64,000 bases of DNA. Origin: Siderastrea radians. Taxonomy: Eukaryota; Cnidaria; Anthozoa; Scleractinia; Rhizangiidae. Location of the stretch: contig OZ024898.1 in NCBI GenBank assembly GCA_964017195.1, positions 447,001 to 511,000 of the forward strand, given 5' to 3'. Shown piece by piece: positions 1 through 11,939 of the stretch (position 1 is its first letter; each line of letters begins with the position of its first letter). The position numbers were made by a program, and so were the translations under genes. The notes beneath the pieces were generated by a model. The model was not told the DNA's origin and made no database searches. It saw only the letters and a list, made by a program, of their open reading frames with translations.

Positions 1-24
1 AGTCTCTGTAGGAACCACCAGAAT
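1..24 (-). pseudogene. Pseudogene exon 10: start of TLDc C-half (runs off window)
   Basis: The acceptor TTTTTCAG is followed by 24 nt that match the opening of the intact exon 10 (S-G-x-S-Y). The rest lies left of position 1. Confidence 0.75.
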
Positions 25-2668
25 CTGAAAAACAAAGAAGTCGGTGGTTTCCTTTGTATTAGCTTCGAGTCTGGTTATATGTAACGAGTTAATCAACTGA
101 GGCGAGAGGTAGGTAGAATGTGTTGCCCAGTTTTCGTACACTTTAGTTTGAAATCGCTATATCTTTTCGCCTGTGAGACGAAAATTTATGAAATTTCTTT
201 TAAAGATAGCCCATTTAATTACATTCAATATGTAAAACGATTGGCCGCTTGATCGACGTATGTTCAAAATTATGCCATTTTTCAAGAAACTCCTAATGCA
301 TGGTTCAATTTTGCCTGTTACCATCCCCCCCCCGGGCAACCCCCGGGACAAGTCCAGCCCTTCGGGCCCGGGGGTGGGGAATTGTTTGAAACGGTTTTGT
401 CCCGGGGGTAGGGGGGCGGGGCAAATCGAAAATAAGTTCTCGTTTTTCTTGAGAAGCACGTCACTAGCTTATCACTTCTCAGTTGGCACAATGCCCGGGG
501 CACAATGGCGCCGGACCGCGTAGAGAAGACTGCATATTTCCAGGGAAAATCTCTAGAATTTGTAGCAGACTGGTTGGAGAAGAATATTCTCTCGAAATTT
601 AAATCTGTATTCAAAGGCACGTTTGTTATAAATTGTTAAACGAAGGTGCGTTTGATGCCTACTCGAATGGATGGCGTTCATCACAAACATAGAAATATTT
701 CTTCAGCGTATTTGTATGAAACAGATGCACGGCTTCATATTAAACAGAAATCTCAGTCCAGTGTTCTTGTGAAACAAGCTAAGAAAAACTCCTTTAAAAT
801 GCTGTCGTCAATTTGCTCACCGGACTTCTTTTGTGCATGTGCTATATTTAGAATAAAACACGCGGTCGAGAACATTTCTTTACTCGCCAGCCGAATGCCA
901 GTGCGGTTAGACTTTTTCTTCAGCTGTTTTCTTTTTCAATGTAGTGTCCATGTTTTTTAATACTATGTAATATCCTTCGTTCAGTAAACTCTAGAAAAGC
1001 GCTTAAGTTCTTGTCAAAACGTCTGGTTGTGCTATTGTACAGAAATTTATTTTGAACACAAAACAACGTATTTGTGGTCGATGAGGAGTCCCGGGGGTGG
1101 GGAATTGTCTCTTTCTGCGTGCCCGTGGGTGGGGAATAGACCACCAAGAAAGAAAAAAATTGCAAATCCCCGGGGGTGTGCCCGGGGGGGGGGATGGTAA
1201 CAGGTAGAATTGAACCCTGCATAAGTTGCCCAGTCTTCGTACACCTGGCCAAGTTTTCGTACATCGACAAAACAACATTTCTCCACGAAAACGCTCGACG
1301 CAAACTGATGTGTCAGCCACCCTGCTGAGTGCTTATCGTGTTTTCTCTTCGATTTGTGAATAAATATCGGCCTAGCGACCAATCATTTGGTGTAGAAAGC
1401 AAATGGTTATTCGGGGGGTGGATGTTTAATCGATCCTGCAGTGTTGATTTTTTTGTCTCTCACTTTTGGGCGGCTTTTCTTACGCTCAATCCACTGTCTC
1501 GTACGTCATTTACTGCCTTGGTAAAGGTAGTTGACAGGTTACTATTCTGCGTATTACAACTGTTAAGAAATGGCCTGCATAAGATTCGACGTTTTCCCTC
1601 CGTTTACGCTTACGCCTTTAGAATAGCAAACGCTAGTTACTTCCGTTTCCGCTTACACTTGCTTTTCTTAACTACTTTTGTAAATGTTTATTAGAATCGC
1701 AACGGAGTGAGAAAATCGGTAAAACCGGTAAACTAACGATATTTCGAGGTGTATGTCAACATTCTATGCAAAGACATCTACCTTAGTTAATTATTTGACG
1801 ATTTAGATTGTTTGCGTGGGATTACGTTTATTAAATATTCGTGAACTTTGCATGACCTGGATGTAAAGTTTCGCTGTTATACCACAACAAATACATGTAG
1901 TGTATCGTACTTTGCAAGGATTGTTGTGTAATCTTTGCTGCACTTGCGACTTATCAGTTTTCAAACAGCTAAGTTTAAAATTCAGTTCTTTAACTTATTT
2001 AAAAATAGGTTTTGAGAAAGGCGCAGCTAAGTGTACGAAAACTGGCACAGTAGGTCGAAATGTAGGCGAAGATTCTCACCGCTAAAATTCAGGAGCAGTT
2101 AAATTTAAGCTGGCGTTGAAAGTTTTTCCATTCATCTTTTATCTATCATATGTCCAAAAATCACGAAGCTCCTTGCAGAATTACCAACAAAACGGGCTTT
2201 TTGTTCATATACAACACCTTTACTGTGCAGTGAAAAGTGCAAATATTACCCGCTAAACTTTTTACTCACCTCGAAAGAAATTGCCGCACTGACCTGCTTC
2301 TTCGTCAAAAAGCCCGGCAAAACCGGCAATTTATAGCTAAATATTCCTTTTACTTTTGAAATTATTCGGTTGACGAAGATTTAAATGACCGACGAAAATA
2401 ATCAAATAAAGTACTTTTTGTACGAAAATTGGGCAACATACTGTAACGCTTGGAAACTTGAAGGGGAAAGCTAGAAGAGGGCACAAGGAAGACTGACAAA
2501 TAGCGAACGTTTTCATCAGGTCACTGAAAGGTTGCGTGGTCTGCTGTTGTCGGACATAATCTCTTCGCACTGAATACCGAAGAACCGCGCATAAAAGCGC
2601 AAAATGATAAACTACCTTTCGTTGGTGTTAAACCAAACAAAGAAAATTATTATTGACAAGCTACTTAC
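25..2668. other. Intron 9 of the pseudogene
   Basis: There is no coding signal. The stretch 297-1225 is bounded by inverted GC-rich repeats. A short phrase, GTTGCCCAGTTTTCGTACAC, occurs near 123 and again with variants at about 1227 and (inverted) 2032, which suggests a small dispersed repeat. The rest is AT-rich and unrecognised. Confidence 0.5.
297..1225. mobile_element. Putative TIR/foldback element with C/G-rich ends
   Basis: The left end (about 297-335) reads TGCATGGTTCAATTTT, then CCTGTTACCATCC and a C run. The right end (about 1185-1225) is the inverted version with a G run. Phrases like CCCGGGGGTGGGGAATTG recur inside on both sides. I see no clear target duplication and no transposase. 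Confidence 0.5.
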
Positions 2669-2904
2669 GCCAGTTTCGGTCAGTGTATCCTCCAAAGATA
2701 TACTCTCCCACCCTAACAAACGTTACTGTTGGACCCATGCTATTGCACCGTGAGTGAAATGTGCCGCTACTCCATCCGTGATCTGTGGCTCGGTAACACA
2801 GCTTCCACTTAGCAGGAACTGTAGACACAGGATCCAACCAACCTTTGAGGAGTTCCCAGTATTCAGTTGTGTTAAGAAGGATTTCTGATGGCTCAAACTC
2901 GGCC
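2669..2904 (-). pseudogene. Pseudogene exon 9: TLDc N-half with 1-nt deletion
   Basis: The exon is 236 nt against 237 nt. The base lost is in the C/G run beside the acceptor, so standard splicing would shift the frame. The TLDc core (LCYRA, FHSRC, FGGYTDRNW) is otherwise present. An alternative acceptor could in principle restore the frame. Confidence 0.8.
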
Positions 2905-3591
2905 CTGCAGGACGAAGCAGCTTTTAGTTCAAGCTGAAGAGATTTAAAGTGAAGTGACACAACTCATAGCTACGAAATAGAAACGTTAGTTCAACTTAAC
3001 GTAACCTGCAAGAAGGAAGGGGTTCCGACCTTCTAAAGTCTTAAAAAACTATGAAAATTAAAGTTACAGGGAGCGTATCTTATCTTGACTGCGCACTTTA
3101 AATACTGTGATGCCCCTTAACCCGTCGTATGTCATTAAAATAACGTCATCATTTCAATCAAAACCCGTTATCGTCGAACACACGTGGAGAGATGATTGAA
3201 TTAAACCGAACTGAAAGGATTTTTTACTTTATCAGGGACTGAAAAACTTACATGGGATCAAAACAAAACAAGGTTTCTTTCACAGGATCCAAAATTTATG
3301 TAAAACACAAGCTTTCGACTCTGTCCCGGAATCTTTATCATTATGGGATGTGACAGCCAAAAAAAGGATAAAAAGCCGTGTCAGCACATGGAAAAATGGT
3401 GTCGTGGTTTGATTCTTCGTTTGAGGTGTGATGGATTCTTTCCACGCTCGAAAGAATATCCACATGGTTTTTCCATGAGGCCTATAAAAGATCAATAATT
3501 GAGAGAAAGGAATCAATAGGATGATGGAATAGATTTGTAAAGTAATTGGTTGCGAGAAGCCTATAAATAATGAGTAGTAAATGCCACTCAC

Positions 3592-3768
3592 CTTCACATA
3601 CGGGCTTTTCCATGGTCCAGTTTCCAGTCTCTTTACAAACTCTGGTCAGCGGTCCTCGAAGCTGATAACCTTTATTGCATTTGTAAGTAATTTGCTTTCC
3701 TTCCCAGAATTCACTCCCCATTATGTGACCGTTTTCAACAGGAGCGGGCTCCTCGCATAAACGTTGGC
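3592..3768 (-). pseudogene. Pseudogene exon 8: sushi domain 2
   Basis: A 59-residue frame with the CCP cysteines intact and a GTGAG donor. It is more diverged from the intact copy than exon 4 is. Confidence 0.84.
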
Positions 3769-3874
3769 CTGGGAAAAAACAACAGAAACGGAAATTCGTT
3801 ACATTCAATAGACTGCAGACAACCACACGCATTTCCTTTATTGGGTCTTGCGTTAACTTCAAAAGAAAGGTCAT

Positions 3875-4001
3875 TATTTCAATTTCAATTTCAATTTATA
3901 TTATTTAAAGACGGAAAAATTCATCAGGAATAGTTTCGACAAATAACAACAAAGTATAAGATATCCTAACATGCTAAAAACACTTAAACATTACAATTAT
4001 A
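3875..4001 (-). mobile_element. Short retroposon-like insertion with (ATTTCA)n end
   Basis: Unit 2 joins the flanking sequence directly (GGTCATTGCAAAAGCAC). Here about 125 bp intervenes, starting with three ATTTCA repeats at 3876-3897. This would be the tail of a minus-strand insertion. The family is not recognised. Confidence 0.4.
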
Positions 4002-4022
4002 AAGCACCGTGTGGGTTTAAGA

Positions 4023-4024
<2 letters not shown>

Positions 4025-4058
<34 letters not shown>
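4025..4058. repeat. (GA)n microsatellite, left of the 5.4-kb element
   Basis: A pure GA dinucleotide run of about 34 bp. Overlapping open frames here are repeat artefacts. Confidence 0.97.
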
Positions 4059-4060
<2 letters not shown>

Positions 4061-4067
4061 AGATGTA

Positions 4068-4150
4068 TTGGCACTTTTGTAACGTTGATGTGGCACTTTT
4101 GCAACGTTAGGTGGCACTTTTGTAACTTCATGTGGCACTTTCGAAACGTC
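4068..4150. repeat. Four tandem 21-bp GTGGCACTTTTGTAACG repeats
   Basis: Four imperfect copies of about 21 bp (TTGGCACTTTTGTAACG, then GTGGCACTTTTGCAACG and two variants) lie directly inside the left terminus of the 5.4-kb element. The same motif appears inverted at its right terminus. Confidence 0.88.
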
Positions 4151-4674
4151 TTTACTCTTAATTATTTCTTTATTTAAAAACCTCAGCCATATATAGTTAA
4201 CAAATATACAACATTTTACACTCTTATACACGTCCGAAAATGCTCAAAAATAAAGCAAAATCACGAGCTGCAGGCCCGTCGTTTCAACGCCAAGATTGGG
4301 TCATTTCACATTTCCTTGAGTCATTGCTATGGTCTTTTTATTAATTAGACTACTTGCTCTCGTTTTGTACAAGCAAGTAGTCAACAGGCGTAGCTGAGTT
4401 GATTATCGCTCGTAGAAGACGAGAGCAAGAAGTCTAAAAAAGAGATGCAAATTGTTGAATTCTCAACATGACAACGTGCGCGCGAGCGTTGTCTATCGGC
4501 AAATAGCCAACGATGAGAGAACCAATCAGATTCGTGGATTTGCAATAGACCAAGACAAGTTTCTACTAAGAGTGTAGACCAAAAAAATGTTGATTTTTTT
4601 TCTAACAATAGCATGGAAAAGATACGAGCCGAATTGGCTTTATTTTTGTTTGAAAAACGCGCCCGCAACAGAAT

Positions 4675-4733
4675 ACCGTAAAGTTCCGATAGTAGCCTTT
4701 GGGGCTCGTTCATCCTATCGGAACTTTAGGGTA
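4675..4733. repeat. Hairpin: CGTAAAGTTCCGATAG inverted repeat
   Basis: TACCGTAAAGTTCCGATAG is followed after about 20 nt by CTATCGGAACTTTAGGGTA. It is a short stem-loop inside the 5.4-kb element with no flanking gene. Confidence 0.7.
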
Positions 4734-5209
4734 TGCGCCATTTTCAATAAGTGAATTTCGTGGTCCCCACCCTCATTGACTATAGCTCTTGACCAGTGAG
4801 GGTGTGAATAATTTGACAGTTATTGAGTATTAGGGTGTATCTGGTAATAGTTCATTCTCTTTTGACGACATATTAACAATTGATATTCCATTTTCTAAAA
4901 TTTCTGTATTAAAATTGTAAATAGAAAACATCACTTTCTTTCGGAAAGTTTCAGGCTCACAGTAGATGTATTCCCGTCTATTGTATAAAGTACCACCAGA
5001 AGTTCATAAACCTCTGGTACCACTGAAGACATTTACTCGCTCACTCATCCTCTTCATGCCGAGTGGCACATAAGGCCTCAAGACATTAAGAACAGAGATA
5101 CAATACGATAGTCCGGCATTCTTCAAACAGCAACGTTTAATGAAATTTAAGATGACAAGAACTCAATTATCCTGAACAATGAATGTTTTATGTAAAAACC
5201 GTTAGTGCG

Positions 5210-6385
5210 ATAAAAACGTAACGAAAACAAGTTGTTTGTCACAATATCAGTGAGAGGCTGGCTAAACTAGGAAACGCAGATGCGGAAACTTTTCTTCCAC
5301 TAAATATTTCGTCGGTAGCTTAACAGAAAGCAAGACTGCTTTCGACTTAATTAAAGAAAAATTTTCGTACCTCCGAAAAGCAGGATTTGAGTCCGCAACA
5401 TTTACCTCTCGCGTGACAAAACTGGGAACAGTTGTGTCTGAAAGAATATTTCCTAGTTTAGGCCGTTACTACAAAACAGACACTAACGTGGAACGCAGTT
5501 ATTCTGGATAACGAATAACTTCCTTTCGGTAGCAGAAATTTTGAATGCAATGCTTAACATAAAAAAAACCCGCATCATCGTGGAGGAGTATGTCATAAAG
5601 AGACTTTGCCTTGCGTGTTAAACAGACGAGGAGAACTAAGTGATAAAGCGTCTTTGCCTTGCATGTGCAAAAGACACTGTCCTGAATACCGGATATTAAA
5701 AGAGTATGTGATATGGACAAACTCGCACATAATGCAGCCTATTGAAATATAGGTCATGATTATATTGCTACGAAGAGTTAGACTAGGGGAGGGGTAGGTG
5801 GGCAGTTTCCCGGAAAGGCATACTGATCCCAAAGTCACTTAGTCCTCCGTGGCTAAAATGCTTTTTATGTTTTATACCCGTTTTTGTTTTTGCGGGAATT
5901 TTGAAATAAAATATTCTTATTCGAATCAGATTGAATTTGGATAAACACTTAAGGATAAAAATTAGCGAGAAAAGTTTAATACAACGTTTCGATGTCTCCA
6001 TGACATCATTTCTCACTTGAAAATGATGTCATGGAGACATCGAAACGTTGTGTTAAACTTTTCTCGCTAATTTTTATCCTTAAAATATTCTTAATGTGAA
6101 CAAATTGTTTATCAGAATATCAGTGAGCGGCTGGCTAAACTAGGAAACGTTGTTGCGGAAACATATTTTCCTCTTACGTTTTCCTCAGAGCTTAACAGGG
6201 AAATAAGGTTTTGGACGCAGGACGAGTCCAAAAAGTAAGAATGCTTTCAACTTGATTAAATAAACATTTTCGTGCGTCCAAGAAGATCGATTTGAGTCTG
6301 CAACATTTTACTTCTGACATGGTAAGACTGGGAAACACTTGTGTTCTCAACAGCATTTCCTAGTTTAACCAAAGCCTTTAACAGC
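5210..6385. repeat. Pair of diverged direct repeats of about 270 bp
   Basis: Sequence at about 5225-5460 recurs, diverged, at about 6095-6362. Both contain the phrase GGCTGGCTAAACTAGGAAACG, AGTCYGCAACATTT and a terminal CCTAGTTTA. The copies are in the same orientation, about 870 bp apart, and could be remains of an internally duplicated element. Confidence 0.65.
5949..6083. repeat. Near-perfect palindrome with arms of about 60 bp
   Basis: The left arm runs from TTAAGGATAAAAATTAGC to GACATCATT. The right arm is its reverse complement with one difference seen (AATACAACG against GTGTTAAAC context). The loop is about 12 nt. Such long stems are typical of foldback MITEs. No target duplication is evident. 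Confidence 0.85.
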
Positions 6386-6457
6386 AACAAAAAGGAAAAT
6401 TGTGAAGTTGAAAATAGAAACAGTATGACTTAATCGTTTCCGTGTGTAAATAAACAT

Positions 6458-6489
<32 letters not shown>

Positions 6490-6497
6490 ACAAATAA
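6458..6497. repeat. (AAAT)n microsatellite
   Basis: Tandem AAAT/AATA units of about 40 bp inside the 5.4-kb element. Confidence 0.95.
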
Positions 6498-7186
6498 TGT
6501 CAAAACCCCCCTTTTTTTTCTTTACTAAGAACGTCTATTTTTAGCCAAAGCTGAAGTCTATACATACTTACTTTCTTATCATCGGACCCTGATTGTTCAA
6601 AGGGAGGATAACACTATCCACCGGTTAAATCATTATCCAGTGTATAAACATTTTCAAAAGTAACTACGCTATCTGTTACATAGTGATTCGGTGGACAACG
6701 TTATCCATCCCTTGAACAACCAGGACCAGGCCTCAAAATGATCTTAAGAGGTCCTCATTTACAATGTATATGTAAGGAGGTTTTGGCTCAGTTGGACGGT
6801 TTTGGCTTAGTTTTGGACCATTCCCTGACTCATAAAAAACATTGAACACCTAGACATGCTGCTAACTAAATACATGTTCTTCATGTTCATAGCATTTGGC
6901 CAAGCCAATCTTAGCTTCACAGATACATGTAATACAGACGAAAGAAAAAAAAAAAAAAAAAAAAACGGCACTAAATTCACCGACTTTCACACTGCTAAGG
7001 AAGAGTACATTGTCAGTATCTCCAATGCAAGTTAACAGTTCTGTCGCAGTTTTTCTCTCTTCTGTTTTCATTCATACTTCAGTCAATTTACCACCTGGGA
7101 AACTGTGAAGTCGGTAATCATTTCTTTACCCTTGCTGTCCGGTTTTTCAATCTTTGTTTATTACAGGCTTTGAGATCAGGGCGCCA

Positions 7187-7730
7187 TTAAACATATCTGA
7201 GAACAAACGAAGCAAAGTTTAAACATGCCTGGCTTTGACATTGCGGTAATTTCTGTGGGCAAAACAATGTCGGACGGGTGATCACTGTCTTCATCTTCTT
7301 CGTAACTGTTAGATTCATTGAACATTCAGTCGACACGGTCATCAACTGATTCCTTTTCCGGTGCCAAGATAACTGTTGATGACATGTTGTCCACTTTCGC
7401 TTTATATCACCACTGAGCCCGTACTTTGTCGTACACCTTCTTTGCATCTTCGTTGCATTGAATTGGATCCGAGCGTATTTTTCCCTGACAGTGGCGATAG
7501 ATATACTACGTGCATTGATCTCTGGCTCAAATAACTGCTTGATGGCATTTATTTTTATTCTTTTCGTCTACTCTCTCCTCGTTACTTTTCTTGGTTTCTT
7601 CCTCAACTTCTTTCTCTGCTCAGGCAAGCACTTCCATCGTTTCTTCTACTCTCTCATGGTCACTTTGCTCGGCTTCTTCCTTTACTACTTTTACCAGTTC
7701 GCACTAGCTCTTCCGTGCATGTCTTGATTG
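7187..7730 (-). pseudogene. Decayed coding-like tract in the 5.4-kb element
   Basis: The minus strand reads as Glu/Lys-rich, then acidic segments (for example EVEEETKKSNEERVDEK and SYEEDEDSDHPSD) interrupted by several stops and frame changes. The composition suggests a former protein rather than random sequence, possibly from the transposon itself. I do not recognise the family. Confidence 0.3.
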
Positions 7731-9470
7731 CTGGATGCCTTATTGACTCCATCGTTAACAGCGAAAAAGATTTTTGTGCAGCTATTCTAGTTGTACATGC
7801 ATAGGGAGGCTAGGGTTTGCAGCAAATGTCTAAGCTCGCTGTTACCGATAATCCTATCAGACAGTCTAAAGTTCTTAATGCCCGGGCCAGACAAGAACAA
7901 GAGTCGACAGAAGTTCAAACTCTTTAAGAACAGAAGATAGTCGATGAGAGTTCACGAGAGTGAGAGGCCAAATGACAGGGAGATCTAATTAAAATCTGAG
8001 CAGGTTCAAAATCTTCAAGATTCAGTCCCCTAGAGCGCAGGTGAGTTTCAAGTAGTCCGAAGCCAAATGATAACAAGATGATTTGAACTCTTGTAGAGCA
8101 TTCCGTTACTATTCCATTTTTGTTTAGTCCATATAAAAATTAGATCTAACTGGAGAAAACCAAATACTGGTTAAGCCTGAAACGATACATTGACTGATAA
8201 ATTTTCCAACTTTTCCAATTTTTTTTTCATGGAACCACTAAAGTGAGGGGTTAAAGCCCCCTCAGCCCACCCCTCGAACAGTTCCTGGCTGACCAGTTCA
8301 TGTGTTTTTCTCCAGGGTGAGGCATTTCATTACGGGACGGAAGCTTTATGCAGTAGAGATACTTTAAAGTTGACGGAATTAATGATTTAACATTCGTTTA
8401 AAAACCGAATAACTGACTCTCTTATTATAACAAGCAATCTTAACTGAAGTCTGAACCCTTTATTTCCCCCGCCCATAGTTCTTGATTCGGCATCAGAATT
8501 GCTAAGAATAAGCCGATTTCCTGGAGTTTTACACCAGCTCCTGGAAATTGCATTGCTGCGTATTTTTATTATGCTATGAATTCAGTGGAATTCTAGTATT
8601 TGCAAGTGCAAGATATGGTGTTTAAAACTTCTCTTTGACGACAATGTTAGTTGAAACACCAAAACCCGTATGTCGTTAATTAATTCCCACTCCGGCATCG
8701 AGGACAAGCATGTTTTACCTCTAACTGCAGCATTGTGTTAAGAGCTACTAACATGAAATGCCTAAGAGAGCAAGACATATACAGAGACAGTGTATGTACC
8801 AAAGCATTAAAAATTCAGAGCTGTGCAAGTTAATTTCTTCCTTAGTCGTAATTTCTAGCTGAGTGTTACTAAATGTGGCACTTTTTTAACGCGGCTTCGC
8901 AGCAAAACATAGTTGAAGAAAAGTGGATGTTATTCGCAAATCGAAGCAAGTTAAACTCTGTAACTTGGTGAACATAATGCTAAGTTGACAGTCTTTAATA
9001 TAACCAAGTTTCAGATTTTTTTCTTAAATGCCTGGACCACAGTGAAACATTCAAATTCAAAATGTAAACTTTAGGGGCTTTTTTGAAACGGTAAACTTGA
9101 ACGTAGATGGAAGTTCCTACCTTTACAACCGACTTTCTGCCAATCTATACAATACCCCGTTTAAAATTGATGGGGTGGTCGGGGGAATATACCAGCGTTT
9201 ATTGGTCTCTTATCTATCCATTCATTGAGAATAGAATTGGCTTTTACCCTTCTTTTGTTGGTGAAACCCCGATCCGTGGCACTTTTTTACCCTTTTCGAT
9301 GTAAAAAGCTTTGAAATATTAAGACAGTTTATGCTGTGAACGTGAAACTCTAGCAGAACATACAAAGTACTCTCCTATTAGCACTGTTAGAGTCTCATCC
9401 AAAAGGGCAATATTTTGAAGCAGTTTTATTAAGAGAGAAAAAACGTGACGAAAGTGCCACACTTTACATC

Positions 9471-9473
<3 letters not shown>

Positions 9474-9529
<56 letters not shown>

Positions 9530-9595
9530 CGAGAGAGAGAGCGAGAGAGACAGCGAGAGAGACAGCGAGAGAGACAGCGAGAGAGAGCGAGAGAG

Positions 9596-9637
<42 letters not shown>
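9474..9637. repeat. (GA)n with GAGAGACAGC variants, right of the 5.4-kb element
   Basis: About 165 bp of GA repeats with an internal higher-order 8-10 bp pattern (GAGAGAGAGC, GAGAGACAGC). Open frames on both strands here are artefacts. Confidence 0.97.
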
Positions 9638-9638
<1 letters not shown>

Positions 9639-9732
9639 AACATACAATTGTTTTGATTTATAACACATATTCCACAGATCGACTGTGTTTGGCTTACTAC
9701 TAAAATCTAATAAAATGCTTGATTGAATTTAC

Positions 9733-9903
9733 ATGTTGGTGTGACATCATTCCAGTTTCCATTTTCCATGCACATTCTGTTCATAGGTCCCTCTAAGTGG
9801 TATCCTGCGTCACAAGCAAATGTGTCCATCTGTCCGACCCAGTAATGCTCTCCAATCTTATAACCGTGAACTGGAACACCAGGGTCTCTGCATCTAACAA
9901 GTT
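9733..9903 (-). pseudogene. Pseudogene exon 7: sushi domain 1
   Basis: A 57-residue frame with all four CCP cysteines and the NGNW tryptophan. Several substitutions are seen, including an extra Met-rich stretch (MNRMCMEN). Confidence 0.84.
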
Positions 9904-10110
9904 CTGATAACAACACAAATGCTTTGTAGCAAAACAGGTTGGGAAAAGTAATGCAATTAAATTTTCTAGAAAGGCTTTAAAGGATGGTTGCACAAAAACC
10001 TCGGTGCTAAAAAGGTTGGACAAATTAGTGCAATTAAATCTACTAGAAAGGCTATTCAGACAAGGTATGTTGTGATAAACGAAGGAAGACGGTAAATTTT
10101 AAAGGATATA

Positions 10111-10259
10111 TATGTTATTTACCGGCCGGGAGGTCCGTAGAGGGAAAAACTGTGCCCGCGGTCTTGAGTACGGCCCGAGGCGGCAGGCCGAGGGCCGTAC
10201 TCAAGACCAAGGGCACAGTTTTTCCCTATACGGACCGACCTAGGCAGGTAAATAACATA
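10111..10259. mobile_element. Palindromic MITE, TATGTTATTTACC ends
   Basis: The tract is a 149-bp inverted repeat from TATGTTATTTACC to GGTAAATAACATA. It has long internal complementary arms (AACTGTGCCC, TCTTGAGTACGGCCC) and a GC-rich loop. It lies in pseudogene intron 6 and carries no coding sequence. The GC content is far above the surroundings. Confidence 0.8.
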
Positions 10260-10508
10260 TTTATTTTTTTCCCAACATTTACGAGTTTGCAGATCAATCT
10301 TGAAAGGTTGTCAGAACGCGTGTAAGTTTCACTGAGTCAGATGGCAGGAAACCGTGGAGCGAATGCAATCATAAACACTTCAAACTTTTTTAAAACTTAA
10401 GTGTAATATTTTCGACTAGAAACTACCGTATCAACACGGAAAAGGTTGTTTTTCAAGAACAGACACGCACATGGAAAATCCTGCCCGGCATAGGGATAAA
10501 CAACCCAA

Positions 10509-11162
10509 TTAAGGTGATTCCATTCAATTGCATTACGCATCCTTTCTGCGCATCATTCCTTGCGTGATTAGCGCGTGCACGAGCGCGCGCACCTTCGGAA
10601 CTTTAGAGGTTTTCTATGAAAGCTGAGCTATTCAGAGAAATAAATGGTCGTTTCCTCCTAAACGAGCCCGGTGAACCCCATTTTTTATGAAATAAATTCA
10701 AATGGCACACGGCCTAGTACAATATATCGCGATTTCAAAAAAAGTTAAAAATTCTGCTTTGAGATATTTTTATTTAAATGCCAAAAAGAACACATCTTTA
10801 GGTTCAGCAGGGTATGTACGTACGCGGCAAATTCTTTAATTTATTTCATAATCTTGATTCCTGTTCAGCTAAAAGAGTACACAACACAAGATAAATGTCT
10901 GTTTTGGTGAACTGCTCCAATATTTCAATACAAGCAATGACTTTTAAAAGCAATTATAGTTCTCATTTCTGATTACTAGGGTTTGTCAGGAAAACCTTGC
11001 GGGTCGTATAGTTGCTATTAATGGGTATCCATTTTGTGAAAAAACAAGCACGGTGACCCCTATTTTTTATTGCATTTTTGAAATGTTCTAAACATAATTA
11101 CCAAGTGGACCAAGTTTTAGAAAATTTTAAATATTCCTTCTATTTCGATGGAATCACCTTAA
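10509..11162. mobile_element. TTAA-flanked MITE, copy 1 (654 bp)
   Basis: It starts TTAAGGTGATTCCAT and ends ATGGAATCACCTTAA, so the terminal inverted repeats abut TTAA on both sides, as in Kolobok/piggyBac-type insertion. A second copy, in inverted orientation, is at 57971-58626. They share internal sequence such as GCATTACGCATCCTTTCTGCG. No ORF is present; it is non-autonomous. Confidence 0.8.
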
Positions 11163-11616
11163 ATACTTAAGATAATTAAGCTTGAGCTTACTAAAAACAA
11201 AACCAAAGGACTCAATCGCTAGGACAGGTTTAATTGCCCTTGCGTAAAAAATGAAAGAGAATAATACTTCGAAAAACATTTCTGTTTAGCCTAATTACTT
11301 TCTTTTTATGTTTTGCTTCGTACCTGTAAACGTATGTGCTGGTTCTTTGGATATAAACAATTTAATTATTTAGCGAAATCGTTCGGTTTGATCTCAGTTT
11401 TAACCAAAGCGAACGGTGCGCTGGCTTTTAAGCTTGAATGAAAATATACCGAGCCTCGTTAATTTAAGAGAAAAAAACTAAAAAACGAAGTCATTAAAGT
11501 AAATATCGGAGGCAATAGGCATTGTGGCGATCGCAATTTAAAAACTAAAACTGCTGTGTTAAGTGAATTCAACAACAAACTCACCAACCACCATGCTATG
11601 CTACACAAAATTAAAA

Positions 11617-11687
11617 CTAGGCTCGATTTCCGCCGCTCTCTCGAGTCCGGTCTTTGTTTTCCCGAACAGCGGCTGGTAATCGAGCCT
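11617..11687. repeat. Short inverted repeat AGGCTCGATT/AATCGAGCCT
   Basis: Arms of about 10 nt enclose about 50 nt with a further weak inverted match. It may be a remnant of a small foldback element. The role is unknown. Confidence 0.45.
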
Positions 11688-11909
11688 AAATTAAAACGAG
11701 TACTTGCCTTTTGAAGGTATTTCAAGGTCTTTAATTCCCCTCCTTGTTGAACTTTCCATTTACAACATACACAAGAATTGTGACTTGCCAAAAAAGTCGC
11801 ATCTTTGAACCGTAAATAAAAAAATTCTCGAGTTCAACCGAGGTATGTTGTTTTTGAACCTTCATTCAATGGTTTTCGCGCGGTTAATTCGCGCGGTTAC
11901 CTTGACAAA

Positions 11910-11939
11910 ACCGGTCCAGATAGGAAAAAACTGGACCGG
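11910..11939. repeat. Hairpin ACCGGTCCAG/CTGGACCGG
   Basis: A compact stem of about 9 bp with a loop of about 11 nt in an otherwise unremarkable intron tract. Confidence 0.6.

Larger units (their letters stand above)
4059..9472. mobile_element. 5.4-kb TIR element inserted in a (GA)n tract, intron 7
   Basis: The element begins CTAGATGTATTGGCACTTTT and ends with the inverted form (AAGTGCCACACTTTACATCTAG). GA repeats lie on both outer sides. The unit 2 site is empty, with a short GAGAGAAAG. Copies of GTGGCACTTTT cluster at the left end (4068-4150) and recur at about 8874 and 9276, as expected for subterminal transposase-binding repeats. The interior holds direct repeats, a palindrome and a decayed coding-like tract at 7.19-7.72 kb. 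I see no intact transposase. Confidence 0.72.

Noticed and set aside
920..1382. Overlapping 105-127 codon minus-strand frames
   Set aside because: They depend on C/G-rich repeat phrases and are not conserved elsewhere in the window.
7458..7727. Plus-strand Leu/Phe-rich 89-codon frame resembling a membrane protein
   Set aside because: It is the complement of a Glu/Lys-rich coding-like tract, so the hydrophobicity is a shadow.
9429..9668. Long open frames on both strands with Ser-Leu or Arg-Glu repeats
   Set aside because: They are translations of the GA microsatellite and have no codon bias or other protein feature.
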